Positions 1-6,792 of a DNA stretch of 8,678 nucleotides are shown in pieces. The translations under genes and the position numbers were made by a program. The stretch is from an uncultured Saprospiraceae bacterium. GTDB lineage: Bacteria > Bacteroidota > Bacteroidia > Chitinophagales > Saprospiraceae. Below the pieces are notes generated by a model. It worked only from the letters and a program-made list of their open reading frames with translations. It was not told where the DNA came from and searched no databases. The stretch spans positions 1-8,678 of the forward strand of contig CALLAG010000405.1 in the NCBI GenBank assembly GCA_938002705.1. The letters are read 5' to 3'. The first letter of the stretch is position 1. Each line of letters opens with the position of its first letter.

Positions 1-29
1 TTAGAAATGCATAATCCACCCTATGGGTA

Positions 30-59
30 GACGAAATCATTGTTAGCCAATGATTTGTC
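30..59. repeat. Strong hairpin (inverted repeat) at left edge
   Basis: AAATCATTG (34-42) pairs perfectly with CAATGATTT (48-56) around the 5-base loop TTAGC. An outer GAC (30-32) and GTC (57-59) extend the stem to 12 bp with one bulged G at 33. No T tract follows on the plus strand and no A tract precedes it, so it is not a typical rho-independent terminator. It stops two bases before the dispersed repeat at 61 and may be part of the same intergenic element. Confidence 0.75.
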
Positions 60-60
60 G

Positions 61-115
61 TAGGTTAAGCTCATATGAGCCTGAATACTTTATAAGCTAT
101 TAACAATCAATCGTC
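61..115. repeat. Dispersed intergenic repeat, copy 1
   Basis: The block at 61-84 starts TAGGTTAA and contains the perfect 12-bp palindrome GCTCATATGAGC. It matches 6544-6567 at 23 of 24 positions. The following 83-115 matches 6622-6654 at about 26 of 33 positions. The two conserved blocks are therefore in the same order and orientation in both places. In this copy they are adjacent, while in the other about 55 bases separate them. This points to an intergenic repeat family rather than chance, but I cannot count its copies elsewhere in the genome. Confidence 0.75.
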
Positions 116-119
116 GCCA

Positions 120-139
120 TCCCGATTGTAACATCGGGA
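120..139. repeat. Short hairpin after repeat copy 1
   Basis: TCCCGAT (120-126) pairs with ATCGGGA (133-139) around a 6-base loop, and a run of A follows on the plus strand. In minus-strand RNA the A run becomes U residues before the stem, which is the wrong side for a terminator. It was checked as a tRNA anticodon arm, but the loop and stem register do not fit. Confidence 0.65.
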
Positions 140-346
140 AAAAACAAGTCAAATCAAAGGCTCAACTCTATGCCTCTCCCGCCACCCACCATGATTTGAT
201 ATGGCTCAGCTTCACTAACATTCTCGATTAAAAAGACTCAGCTTTAATAGATTAAGGTTGTGATCCATAAGTAGGCTTAGTACCTAATAGCAGATAGTCG
301 CATAAATATTGTTATAAAATTGAAGGATAGGGCACACCACTGAGTT

Positions 347-709
347 TTATACCCTGTTCCTAAGCTTTACCAGATCTTTTCTTATCAGCTGCAGCTCATT
401 CTTGAGGGTTTTTAGTTTGTTGAGATCTCTGATGTATTTTGATTGAGGTGAGACGGTGTAGTTTTTATCAGCCATAGCCAGTTTAGCACCATCGAGCTTG
501 TATCCTTGTATTTTAACTAAGTCATATATCTTATTCACTACAAGTACATCTTCCTTAAGGAATCTTCTTACGCCTTTATTATTCTTCTGAGGATGCAACT
601 CACTGAACTCCCCTTCCCAATACCTAATAAGGGAAGTCGCTACGCCAAACATCTTGGCTACTTCCCCTATCTTATAGTACCTTTTGGTCAATGATTGTGG
701 ATCTATCAT
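347..709 (-). CDS. MerR-family transcriptional regulator
   Basis: A 120-residue DNA-binding regulator. Residues about 11-75 form the MerR winged helix-turn-helix: YYKIGEVAKMFGV, then the recognition-helix stretch SLIRYWEGEF, then the wing with KGVRRF and the helix LKEDVLVVNKIYDLV. YKLDGAKLAM follows, in the style of the third helix region. Residues about 92-118 (LNKLKTLKNELQLIRKDL) look like an amphipathic helix suited to a dimer coiled coil. There is no effector domain and no cluster of cysteines for metal sensing, so the ligand, if any, is unknown. Proteins of this length and design are common in Bacteroidota. The ATG at 709 fits because the family's HTH begins about 10 residues in. It is divergent from the giant secreted-protein gene, with 466 bp between them. 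The target genes cannot be read from the sequence. Confidence 0.93.
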   Translation of the reverse strand: MIDPQSLTKRYYKIGEVAKMFGVATSLIRYWEGEFSELHPQKNNKGVRRFLKEDVLVVNKIYDLVKIQGYKLDGAKLAMADKNYTVSPQSKYIRDLNKLKTLKNELQLIRKDLVKLRNRV

Positions 710-754
710 GTTCTAAAATTAAGGAATAGAATCAAACTTTAAAAATATGTAGCC

Positions 755-799
755 TGAGGCCTTATTTTATGAGGTCTATTATTATGCAATGTGAGGCCT
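755..799. promoter_or_regulatory. Three TGAGGYCT octamers upstream of the MerR gene
   Basis: TGAGGCCT (755-762), TGAGGTCT (770-777) and TGAGGCCT (792-799) are direct repeats with start-to-start spacings of 15 and 22 bp. They begin 46 bp upstream of the MerR start codon. The cluster is G/C-rich within an A/T-rich gap, and the octamers contain the palindromic core AGGCCT or a variant. Position and recurrence suggest a possible autoregulatory operator. MerR proteins usually bind a single inverted repeat inside the promoter, so the fit is imperfect and the role is inferred. Confidence 0.35.
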
Positions 800-865
800 A
801 TAAGCTCTTGTACTTGATAGCCTTAATATTAGCTGCAGTCAGCAGTTCTTAACTATGTATATATG

Positions 866-901
866 TATAAATAGGAAATATCCCTCCCTCTTCTATTTAT
901 A
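866..901. repeat. Inverted repeat in the divergent region
   Basis: TATAAATAG (866-874) and CTATTTATA (893-901) are perfect inverted copies. Two more inner pairs form if one G is bulged, giving about 11 bp around a loop of roughly 15 bases that includes CCCTCCCTC. No T tract follows on either strand. The stem is A/T-rich and may be a protein-binding site or a weak hairpin; no role is assigned. Confidence 0.55.
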
Positions 902-1175
902 AAGATCAGAAAAGCTCCAAAACTATGCTCTACCTCATATCAGCCTAAATATGGCGAATAACGCCAATATCAAAAAACATATTACAAATTGGTATAATGT
1001 TTGAATGTATAGCTTATGTATTATGAAAGGTTTGAATATAAACTTGTTTAAAAGTGTAAACAACAGATAGTCAAGCTTTTAGACATTTAAAAAATTATAA
1101 TACATATTTTTCATTATTCATTTTTCATTTACAATACATTTTAAACTAACGTACAGAACACAAAAATTTTTAACC

Positions 1176-4100
1176 ATGAAGAATTTAATTTTAACATGTG
1201 CCAATTTAAATATGAAAGCCTTTACGCTTTTCATGTTTACTTTTGTCGCATGTCTTAACCTCAGCGGCCAGACTGAATCGGTGACGATTACTTCTCCTGT
1301 AGACAATAGTAACTATTGTATAGAGCAGCAAGAAGAAGTTACCTTTATTGCTGTTGCCAGAGATGCAAGCAACACAGTTGTTTCATCCAGCTTATTACAA
1401 TGGAACTGGGCCGGAGCCAATGGCTTCACCTCGTCTCAAGCACAACCGAGCATAACTGTTGATGAAATCGCCTATGATGGTGATTACATGGTTACAGTTA
1501 GTTTTCCTAATGGAGCAGTTGCAATGGACACCATTACATTAGTAGTAGAGCAGACTATCGAGTTAGAATGTCCAGCCACAGTAATAGTAACGCCTAATAC
1601 AGCAGATGATGACTGTATTAAGACACTTAACTTTGAAGGATTAGATGTAGATGCAATTAATTGTACACCTACTAATAATGCTAACACAGATTTCGAATAT
1701 GAATTCATATTTACATCTGAAGCTAATGCTGTTGTTCCAGCGACAAGTGGAGTAGTTACAGGAGATCTATCTGTAGGTGATAATTTAGGTAACGACTTGG
1801 TATATGCTGATTTACCATTTGGATTTCACCAGTTACAGTTTGATGTAACAGATCCGAGTGATGCAAATAATATCGTAGGTCAATGCCTTATAGAAGTCCA
1901 AGTATTAGAGAGTATCAATAACTTAGCTTGTAATGACTTGGTTAATGTTACTATGACTAATGAGTGTGAAGCTATACTTACACCTTCTATGATATTACAG
2001 GGTGATTATTGTTTTGATCAGTTTGGCATAGAAGCAGAGTTAGTCTCTAACCCTGCAGTTAATCAAAGCGGTACATCAAGTATTACAATAAGCCAGATAG
2101 GTACTTATAATGTAACAGTGACTGGTCAGTCAGGATTAAGCTGTTGGGGACAAGTTCTTGCAGAAGATAAGTCACTTCCGGATCTTGATTGTGATGATGT
2201 ATCTATATTCTGTACAGAATTAGGTGAGGCTACACCCGGTAGTACTATAAGAGGATTTGATAGAGGATTAGTTAATGATATGATAGTACCTTCTACAGCT
2301 TCTGGCTCTGGAGTTGCTAGCATACCGTTTGACCTAACTGATATTTCTGGTCCAGTGACTAATATCGTGCTTAATTTTCATGCTGAATTAGAGGATGTAA
2401 GTGATTTAGAAGTATCACTTCAGTCTCCTAATGGAGCTGGTCCTGTAGTGCTTTTAGATTTGGATGAATTTACAGAATCTTGTGATGGATCTAATATTAA
2501 TGTCTGTCTTTCAGATGCTGGTATTTTAGATTATGAGATGTTTGGTTCTCCAGTACACTGTAGAGAAACATTAAATTCTTTCATAGGAAGCTTTAAGCCT
2601 AAGAATGCTTTTAGTGGATTTTACTCTGAGGATGCAGCTAATCCTGCTTTAGGAGGCAATGCTAACATATGGAGATTAATAGTAACAAATACAAGTACGA
2701 CTAATCCTATCAATATAGTAGAAGCAGATCTACAAGTAACAACTAATGAAGGTACATTCTTAACTTCTACAGAATTAATTAACTCTGTAGGTTGTGATAG
2801 TGCTCCGATTATTACATTCGAAGATGATGAAGTAGGGCAGGCTTGCGAGAATGATCTATGGACAGTAATAGAGAGAACATGGACTGTTACTAACCAGAAT
2901 TCTGGTAGATCAGAGGATTGTGTACAGACTATAAACGTTAAGAAATTTACAACAGGAGAGATTATCTGGCCTAAAAGCTTTGATGGTTTAGATCAGGAAG
3001 CGTTGACATGTGAGAATGCTGGATTAGATACAGGTGCACCTATGTTACCTTTCGGTAGAGCATTAGGAGATTGTGGTAACTTCCAGATGACATCTGATGA
3101 TCTATCATTTGCTATATGCGGACCGGTAGCAAGTAAGACAGTAAGAACATTTTCAGTATTAGACTGGTGTTCGGGTGATATAGTAGAATATGATCAAGTA
3201 ATTAAGATAGAAGATAAAGAACCTATCGTAGCGACATGTTCTCCTGATGACTTAGCGCCTGCTGATGCAGATTTCTTTGAGAATAACTTAGGTATTGACT
3301 TATCATTAGTTGATAATATGCCATACTTAGCAAATACTTCTCCTGGAGCTTGTACAGGGACATGGAATTTTGTTCCACCATTGACTATAACAAATGCTTG
3401 TGATGATGATATTACATTTACACTATCATACAGATTAGCGGATCCAGCTAATCCACTATCACCTGATCCATTTGCTACATATATAGACGATAATGTTGTG
3501 TATGACGGTTCTGGTTACCCAGTGAGTATCACAGGATTACCAGGTAATCAATTTACATGGATAAGAATAGAGATGGAAGATGAGTGTGGTAATGAGGGTA
3601 TATGTTTTAGTGAGGTATTCGTAAGAGATAACGTAAGACCTAATCCAGTATGTGTAGAATTTACAGTAGTAGCATTAGGAGATGATGGATGTGGTTTCTT
3701 ACCAGCAGCATCAGTAGATAATAGAAGTTATGATAACTGTGGAGTTGAAGGATTCCAAGTGAGAAGATTAGGTACAGGTAACTTTGTAGATCAGTTAGAG
3801 TTATGTTGTACAGATTGTGCTAATGGTCCTATCATGGTGGAGTTATTAGTAACTGATGGAAGTGGTAACACGAATACATGTTCTGCAGAAGTAAGATTAC
3901 AGGATAATATTCCTATTAGAATGGTATCTACACCACCGGCTAATGTAACATTCGATTGTGAGCAGAGTCCAGTGGACTTGACAGCACTAATTGCTGAAGA
4001 GGTTGCAAGATTTGATTTTGAAGATAATTGCGGATGGGATAATACACCAAGTACAGTATCAGTAACGGCAGACTCTCCTACGTCATTAGAGAGAGAAGGA

Positions 4101-6368
4101 TGTGGTGCAGGAAGCGTAACAGTTAAGTATGATGTCACTGATAATTGTGGAATGCCAGTACCTGGATCTCCATTTAATCAGACATTCAGCTTTACTAATA
4201 GTTCATTGACAGATCCATCACAGTTTAATGTGACAAGATGGCCAGAGGATTTGATATTGACTAACTGTACAGGATTGACAGGATTAAATCCTGATGGATT
4301 AGAGAGCCAGTTTAATGCCGATAATATAATTGTGAATACAGGAGCTTGTAATGACTTAGCAATAGGACACGATGACTTAGTATTCTACAATGTAGATAAC
4401 GCATGTCTTAAGATACTAAGAACTTGGACAGTAGTAGATTGGTGTATAGCTAATGCATCTACTAATACGCTTGAAGATGCAACAAGATCTTACACTCAAG
4501 AGATTAAGATTTTTGATACAAATGCACCTATTATAAGTGCAAGTAATGTAACAGCCTCAGATTCAGTAGGTGTTTGTTCTGCTAATGTAGAACTAATAGC
4601 AACAGTAGCTGATCCGTGTACAGATATGTTTGGTACTCAAGAGAATACAGTAACTTACACTATTACATTTGCTGATGGAACTACAGATTCTGGTACAGGA
4701 TTAGATGCAAGTGGTACATATCCTATAGGAACAAGTACAGTATCATTCGTAGCAGAAGACCACTGTGGTAATGTAAGTGATCCTGTGAATGTAACAGTAA
4801 CAGTGTTAGATGCTAAAGCACCGACACCTTACTGCTTAGGTTCTATCGTAACAGCTACTATGTCTAATGCAGGTGCAGTAGGCATATGGGCTGATGACTT
4901 TGACCTTGGAGGAGAAGATTCTTGTGATGACGATGTAGAAGTATACTTTGTGAGAAATGGAGTAGAGTCTACAAGTCTTGAGTTTGATTGTAATGATATT
5001 CCTAATGGAATCTCTACAACGATAGCATTAGAAGTACACTTCAGAGATGATGCAGGTAACTCTGATTTCTGTGTGGTATCATTATTACTACAAGATAATA
5101 ACAGTGATGTATGTCCAGATGTTTCAGGGTCAAGGGTAGCAGGTAACGTACACACTGATGCTCATGAGAATATCGAGAACGTAATGGTAAGCCTACAAGG
5201 TAGCGATTACAATACTCAGATGATGACACTTGAAGATGGTAACTATGCTTTTGATCAGGTATTATTAGCTAATAACTACCAAGTAACAAGTGAGAAAGAT
5301 GATCACGTATTGAACGGAATAAGTACATTAGATATACTTGTGATACAGAGACACATATTAGGAGCGAGTACATTTACGTCACCATACAAGGTGATCGCTG
5401 CTGATGTCAATAATGATGAGCTTATTACTGCGATAGATCTTATAACATTAAGAAAATTAATCTTAGGTTCTATCAATGAGCTTCCTAACGGCCAGACATC
5501 ATGGAGATTCCCTAACGAAGGGCAGAGATTCGTAGATGAGTTAAGACCTTTCCCTTACACAGAAGCGATCGACATAACTGGTCTTAGTGCAGATATGTAT
5601 GATCAGAACTTTGTAGGAGTTAAGATCGGTGATGTAAATGGCAGTGCAGTGGTTAACAGTTTTAACAATGACCCTGAACTCGATAAGAGATCTAATAGTA
5701 CATTATCACTTGCAGTAGTAGATCAGGATATGGTAAGAGGAGAGCAAGTAAGGATACCAGTATATGCTGACAATATGAATGATATCGCAGGATTCCAGCA
5801 TACATTAAATTTTGATGCAACTGCAATGACATTAGTTAGCGTAGAAGCAGGAGAGCTTAATATTACAGATGAGAATGTAGCTTACTACAATGCTAATAAT
5901 GGTAGCATAGCGATCTCATGGAATGAGATAGATGGTGTATATGCAGATTCAGATGCAGTATTATTTGAGTTAGTATTTGATGTAAATCAGAATACAACTT
6001 TAGCTAAGAATCTATATATCAACTCAGGTATGACTAAAGCAGAAGCTTATACATCTGACCTTGATATATTAAATGTAGACTTGAATATAAGAGGAATAGA
6101 AAGTACAGAATTCGTTCTATACCAGAACGTACCGAATCCGTTCTCTAATAATACAGAGATACAGTTCTCACTTCCAGAAGGTGGTGATGTAACGTTCTCA
6201 GTATACGATCTTAATGGAAGAGAGATACTTAGAGAAACGAATACCTACACTAAAGGAAGTAACACAATCACACTTAATGGTGATAAGTTACAATCCACAA
6301 GTGTGATGTACTACACGCTGGAGTCAGCATACGGTACAGCAAGTAAGAAAATGATACAAATACGTTAG
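1176..6368 (+). CDS. Giant secreted multidomain protein with P domain, dockerin, cohesin and T9SS sorting domain
   Basis: A 1730-residue protein, probably exported by Sec and then carried across the outer membrane by T9SS. A signal peptide (hydrophobic core FTLFMFTFVACLNL) ends near residue 32 after SGQ. M13 (ATG at 1212) is an alternative start giving a more usual 20-residue signal peptide. Residues 35-370 look Ig-like. About 375-523 resemble a proprotein-convertase P domain (DVSDLEVSLQSPNG, NIWRLIVTNTS) with no protease. From about 560 to 1310 run cysteine-rich HYR-like modules, with RTWTV at 567, RTFSVLDWC at 657 and RTWTVVDWC at 1082. Residues 1319-1373 resemble a carboxypeptidase-regulatory-like beta sandwich. 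About 1375-1431 are dockerin-like: the second loop has D1410, N1412, D1414 and D1421, while the first is degenerate. A further KIGDVNGS is at 1483. Residues 1508-1640 are cohesin-like, and 1641-1730 are a type A sorting domain (LYQNVPNPFSNNTEIQFSLP). No catalytic domain is visible; an adhesive or structural surface role is inferred. Arginine is almost always AGA: I see two AGG, and CGT only in the last codon. Confidence 0.96.
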   Translation: MKNLILTCANLNMKAFTLFMFTFVACLNLSGQTESVTITSPVDNSNYCIEQQEEVTFIAVARDASNTVVSSSLLQWNWAGANGFTSSQAQPSITVDEIAYDGDYMVTVSFPNGAVAMDTITLVVEQTIELECPATVIVTPNTADDDCIKTLNFEGLDVDAINCTPTNNANTDFEYEFIFTSEANAVVPATSGVVTGDLSVGDNLGNDLVYADLPFGFHQLQFDVTDPSDANNIVGQCLIEVQVLESINNLACNDLVNVTMTNECEAILTPSMILQGDYCFDQFGIEAELVSNPAVNQSGTSSITISQIGTYNVTVTGQSGLSCWGQVLAEDKSLPDLDCDDVSIFCTELGEATPGSTIRGFDRGLVNDMIVPSTASGSGVASIPFDLTDISGPVTNIVLNFHAELEDVSDLEVSLQSPNGAGPVVLLDLDEFTESCDGSNINVCLSDAGILDYEMFGSPVHCRETLNSFIGSFKPKNAFSGFYSEDAANPALGGNANIWRLIVTNTSTTNPINIVEADLQVTTNEGTFLTSTELINSVGCDSAPIITFEDDEVGQACENDLWTVIERTWTVTNQNSGRSEDCVQTINVKKFTTGEIIWPKSFDGLDQEALTCENAGLDTGAPMLPFGRALGDCGNFQMTSDDLSFAICGPVASKTVRTFSVLDWCSGDIVEYDQVIKIEDKEPIVATCSPDDLAPADADFFENNLGIDLSLVDNMPYLANTSPGACTGTWNFVPPLTITNACDDDITFTLSYRLADPANPLSPDPFATYIDDNVVYDGSGYPVSITGLPGNQFTWIRIEMEDECGNEGICFSEVFVRDNVRPNPVCVEFTVVALGDDGCGFLPAASVDNRSYDNCGVEGFQVRRLGTGNFVDQLELCCTDCANGPIMVELLVTDGSGNTNTCSAEVRLQDNIPIRMVSTPPANVTFDCEQSPVDLTALIAEEVARFDFEDNCGWDNTPSTVSVTADSPTSLEREGCGAGSVTVKYDVTDNCGMPVPGSPFNQTFSFTNSSLTDPSQFNVTRWPEDLILTNCTGLTGLNPDGLESQFNADNIIVNTGACNDLAIGHDDLVFYNVDNACLKILRTWTVVDWCIANASTNTLEDATRSYTQEIKIFDTNAPIISASNVTASDSVGVCSANVELIATVADPCTDMFGTQENTVTYTITFADGTTDSGTGLDASGTYPIGTSTVSFVAEDHCGNVSDPVNVTVTVLDAKAPTPYCLGSIVTATMSNAGAVGIWADDFDLGGEDSCDDDVEVYFVRNGVESTSLEFDCNDIPNGISTTIALEVHFRDDAGNSDFCVVSLLLQDNNSDVCPDVSGSRVAGNVHTDAHENIENVMVSLQGSDYNTQMMTLEDGNYAFDQVLLANNYQVTSEKDDHVLNGISTLDILVIQRHILGASTFTSPYKVIAADVNNDELITAIDLITLRKLILGSINELPNGQTSWRFPNEGQRFVDELRPFPYTEAIDITGLSADMYDQNFVGVKIGDVNGSAVVNSFNNDPELDKRSNSTLSLAVVDQDMVRGEQVRIPVYADNMNDIAGFQHTLNFDATAMTLVSVEAGELNITDENVAYYNANNGSIAISWNEIDGVYADSDAVLFELVFDVNQNTTLAKNLYINSGMTKAEAYTSDLDILNVDLNIRGIESTEFVLYQNVPNPFSNNTEIQFSLPEGGDVTFSVYDLNGREILRETNTYTKGSNTITLNGDKLQSTSVMYYTLESAYGTASKKMIQIR

Positions 6369-6387
6369 TGCTAATTTGTATAATGAT

Positions 6388-6421
6388 AAGCCGTGCAGTC
6401 GTCAGATTGCACGGCTTTTTT
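6388..6421 (+). terminator. Rho-independent terminator of the giant gene
   Basis: AAGCCGTGCA (6388-6397) pairs perfectly with TGCACGGCTT (6408-6417). Three further inner pairs (one G-U) close a GTCA tetraloop. A run of T spans 6416-6421. The structure begins 20 bases after the TAG stop. On the other strand only two A precede the stem, so it acts mainly on plus-strand transcription. Confidence 0.92.
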
Positions 6422-6543
6422 ATTTGGTGCACCTCTGTATTGATTAAGGTTCATTTTGATAAAAAAATCATCAAGGATGAAAAGGTCCTTTAAAAAAAGG
6501 GTTACCTCTGAATATAATACAATACAAGCTGACATACAAAGGA

Positions 6544-6654
6544 TAGGTTAAGCTCATACGAGCCTGATCGACTGTAGGAGTATTGTGCCTGACATTTATT
6601 AGGAACCATTCAGGTTTTCATTAAAACTTCATAAGTTATTAAAAATTAATTGTC
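6544..6654. repeat. Dispersed intergenic repeat, copy 2
   Basis: Positions 6544-6567 match 61-84 at 23 of 24 bases. The one change turns the perfect palindrome GCTCATATGAGC into GCTCATACGAGC. Positions 6622-6654 match 83-115 at about 26 of 33 bases. About 55 extra bases lie between the two blocks; they include a second GCCTGACA (compare GCCTGATC at 6562), so an insertion or local duplication is possible. As in copy 1, a G/C-rich hairpin follows shortly after (6684-6714). Confidence 0.75.
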
Positions 6655-6683
6655 TGTTATAGTTTAGATTTTCTATCGCATAT

Positions 6684-6714
6684 TACGGGTTAGAACGATG
6701 GGTGACAGCCCGTA
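6684..6714. repeat. Hairpin with TACGGG/CCCGTA stem
   Basis: TACGGG (6684-6689) pairs with CCCGTA (6709-6714), with a possible extra G-U pair inside and a loop of about 17-19 bases. It occupies the same relative place as the 120-139 hairpin after repeat copy 1, although the stems differ in sequence. No T tract follows on either strand. Confidence 0.5.
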
Positions 6715-6721
6715 GCATCTA

Positions 6722-6743
6722 AAGATTCGTGTCAAAGAATCTT
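6722..6743 (-). terminator. Hairpin downstream of the ATPase gene, weak terminator candidate
   Basis: AAGATTC (6722-6728) pairs perfectly with GAATCTT (6737-6743) around an 8-base loop. It lies about 50 bases past the stop codon of the minus-strand ATPase gene. In minus-strand RNA the stem ends in UU and only one more U follows, so the tail is poor. It may end the ATPase transcript or may just be part of the intergenic repeat. Copies of GTAGCATCTA flank it on both sides. Confidence 0.4.
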
Positions 6744-6792
6744 GTAAGTATAATATACTGACCTGTAGCATCTATAGCCATCTATATTTACA

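Larger units (their letters stand above)
1..346. other. Non-coding left flank with hairpins and a dispersed repeat
   Basis: No convincing gene lies here. Open frames on both strands are short. The stretch holds a strong hairpin (30-59), a 24-bp palindromic block with a downstream conserved stretch (61-115) that recurs at 6544-6654, a second hairpin (120-139) and a pyrimidine-rich patch (172-190). It also contains three loose copies of GRCTCARCTT (159-168, 203-212, 235-244). It lies downstream of the MerR gene, but I see no hairpin followed by a T tract that would be a clear terminator for that gene. Confidence 0.6.
710..1175. other. Divergent A/T-rich intergenic region
   Basis: This 466-bp gap must carry promoters for both the minus-strand MerR gene and the plus-strand giant gene. 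It contains three TGAGGYCT octamers (755-799), a long inverted repeat (866-901), and two copies of TTTTTCATT 14 bp apart (1107-1115, 1121-1129). Near matches to the Bacteroidota -7 box TAnnTTTG are AATGTTTG at 996-1003 and AAGGTTTG at 1027-1034. Each has one mismatch and no convincing -33 partner, so no promoter is called. I see no gene or structured RNA here. Confidence 0.6.
6422..6792. other. Convergent intergenic region with repeat copy 2 and hairpins
   Basis: No gene is supported between the terminator and the ATPase stop codon. The first 120 bases are A/T-rich and featureless apart from A runs. The rest holds the second dispersed repeat copy (6544-6654), two hairpins (6684-6714 and 6722-6743), and a 10-bp direct repeat GTAGCATCTA at 6712-6721 and 6765-6774. 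Confidence 0.6.

Noticed and set aside
1..30. C-terminal tail of a plus-strand gene (LEMHNPPYG then TAG)
   Set aside because: Only nine codons are visible, which is too short to separate from chance. The hairpin right after it has no T tract.
172..191. tRNA or tmRNA 3' end (CTCCCGCCACC then CACCA)
   Set aside because: The tail looks like an acceptor end, but no GTTC T-loop, matching 5' acceptor strand, D arm or anticodon arm can be placed upstream. It could at most be a remnant.
996..1034. Bacteroidota promoter boxes for the giant gene
   Set aside because: Both TTTG-ending boxes have a mismatch in the TA, the spacing to a TTG is about 23 bp, and similar matches are expected by chance in this A/T-rich stretch.
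1176..1271. Lipoprotein signal (FVAC lipobox)
   Set aside because: F is unusual at the -3 position, the protein has a T9SS sorting tail, and a normal signal-peptidase I site after SGQ is available.
1118..1306. Minus-strand open frame across the start of the giant gene
   Set aside because: It is antisense to the signal peptide and shows no domain or start context of its own.
3791..4138. Reverse-strand open frames within the giant gene (also 1484-1708, 2126-2323, 4829-5155, 5041-5229)
   Set aside because: They lie opposite a clearly coding frame with recognisable domains. Their own translations are low-complexity serine-, threonine- and leucine-rich text with no recognisable domain.
6544..6774. 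Insertion sequence
   Set aside because: There is no transposase frame and no paired terminal inverted repeats of IS length; only short hairpins and direct repeats are present.
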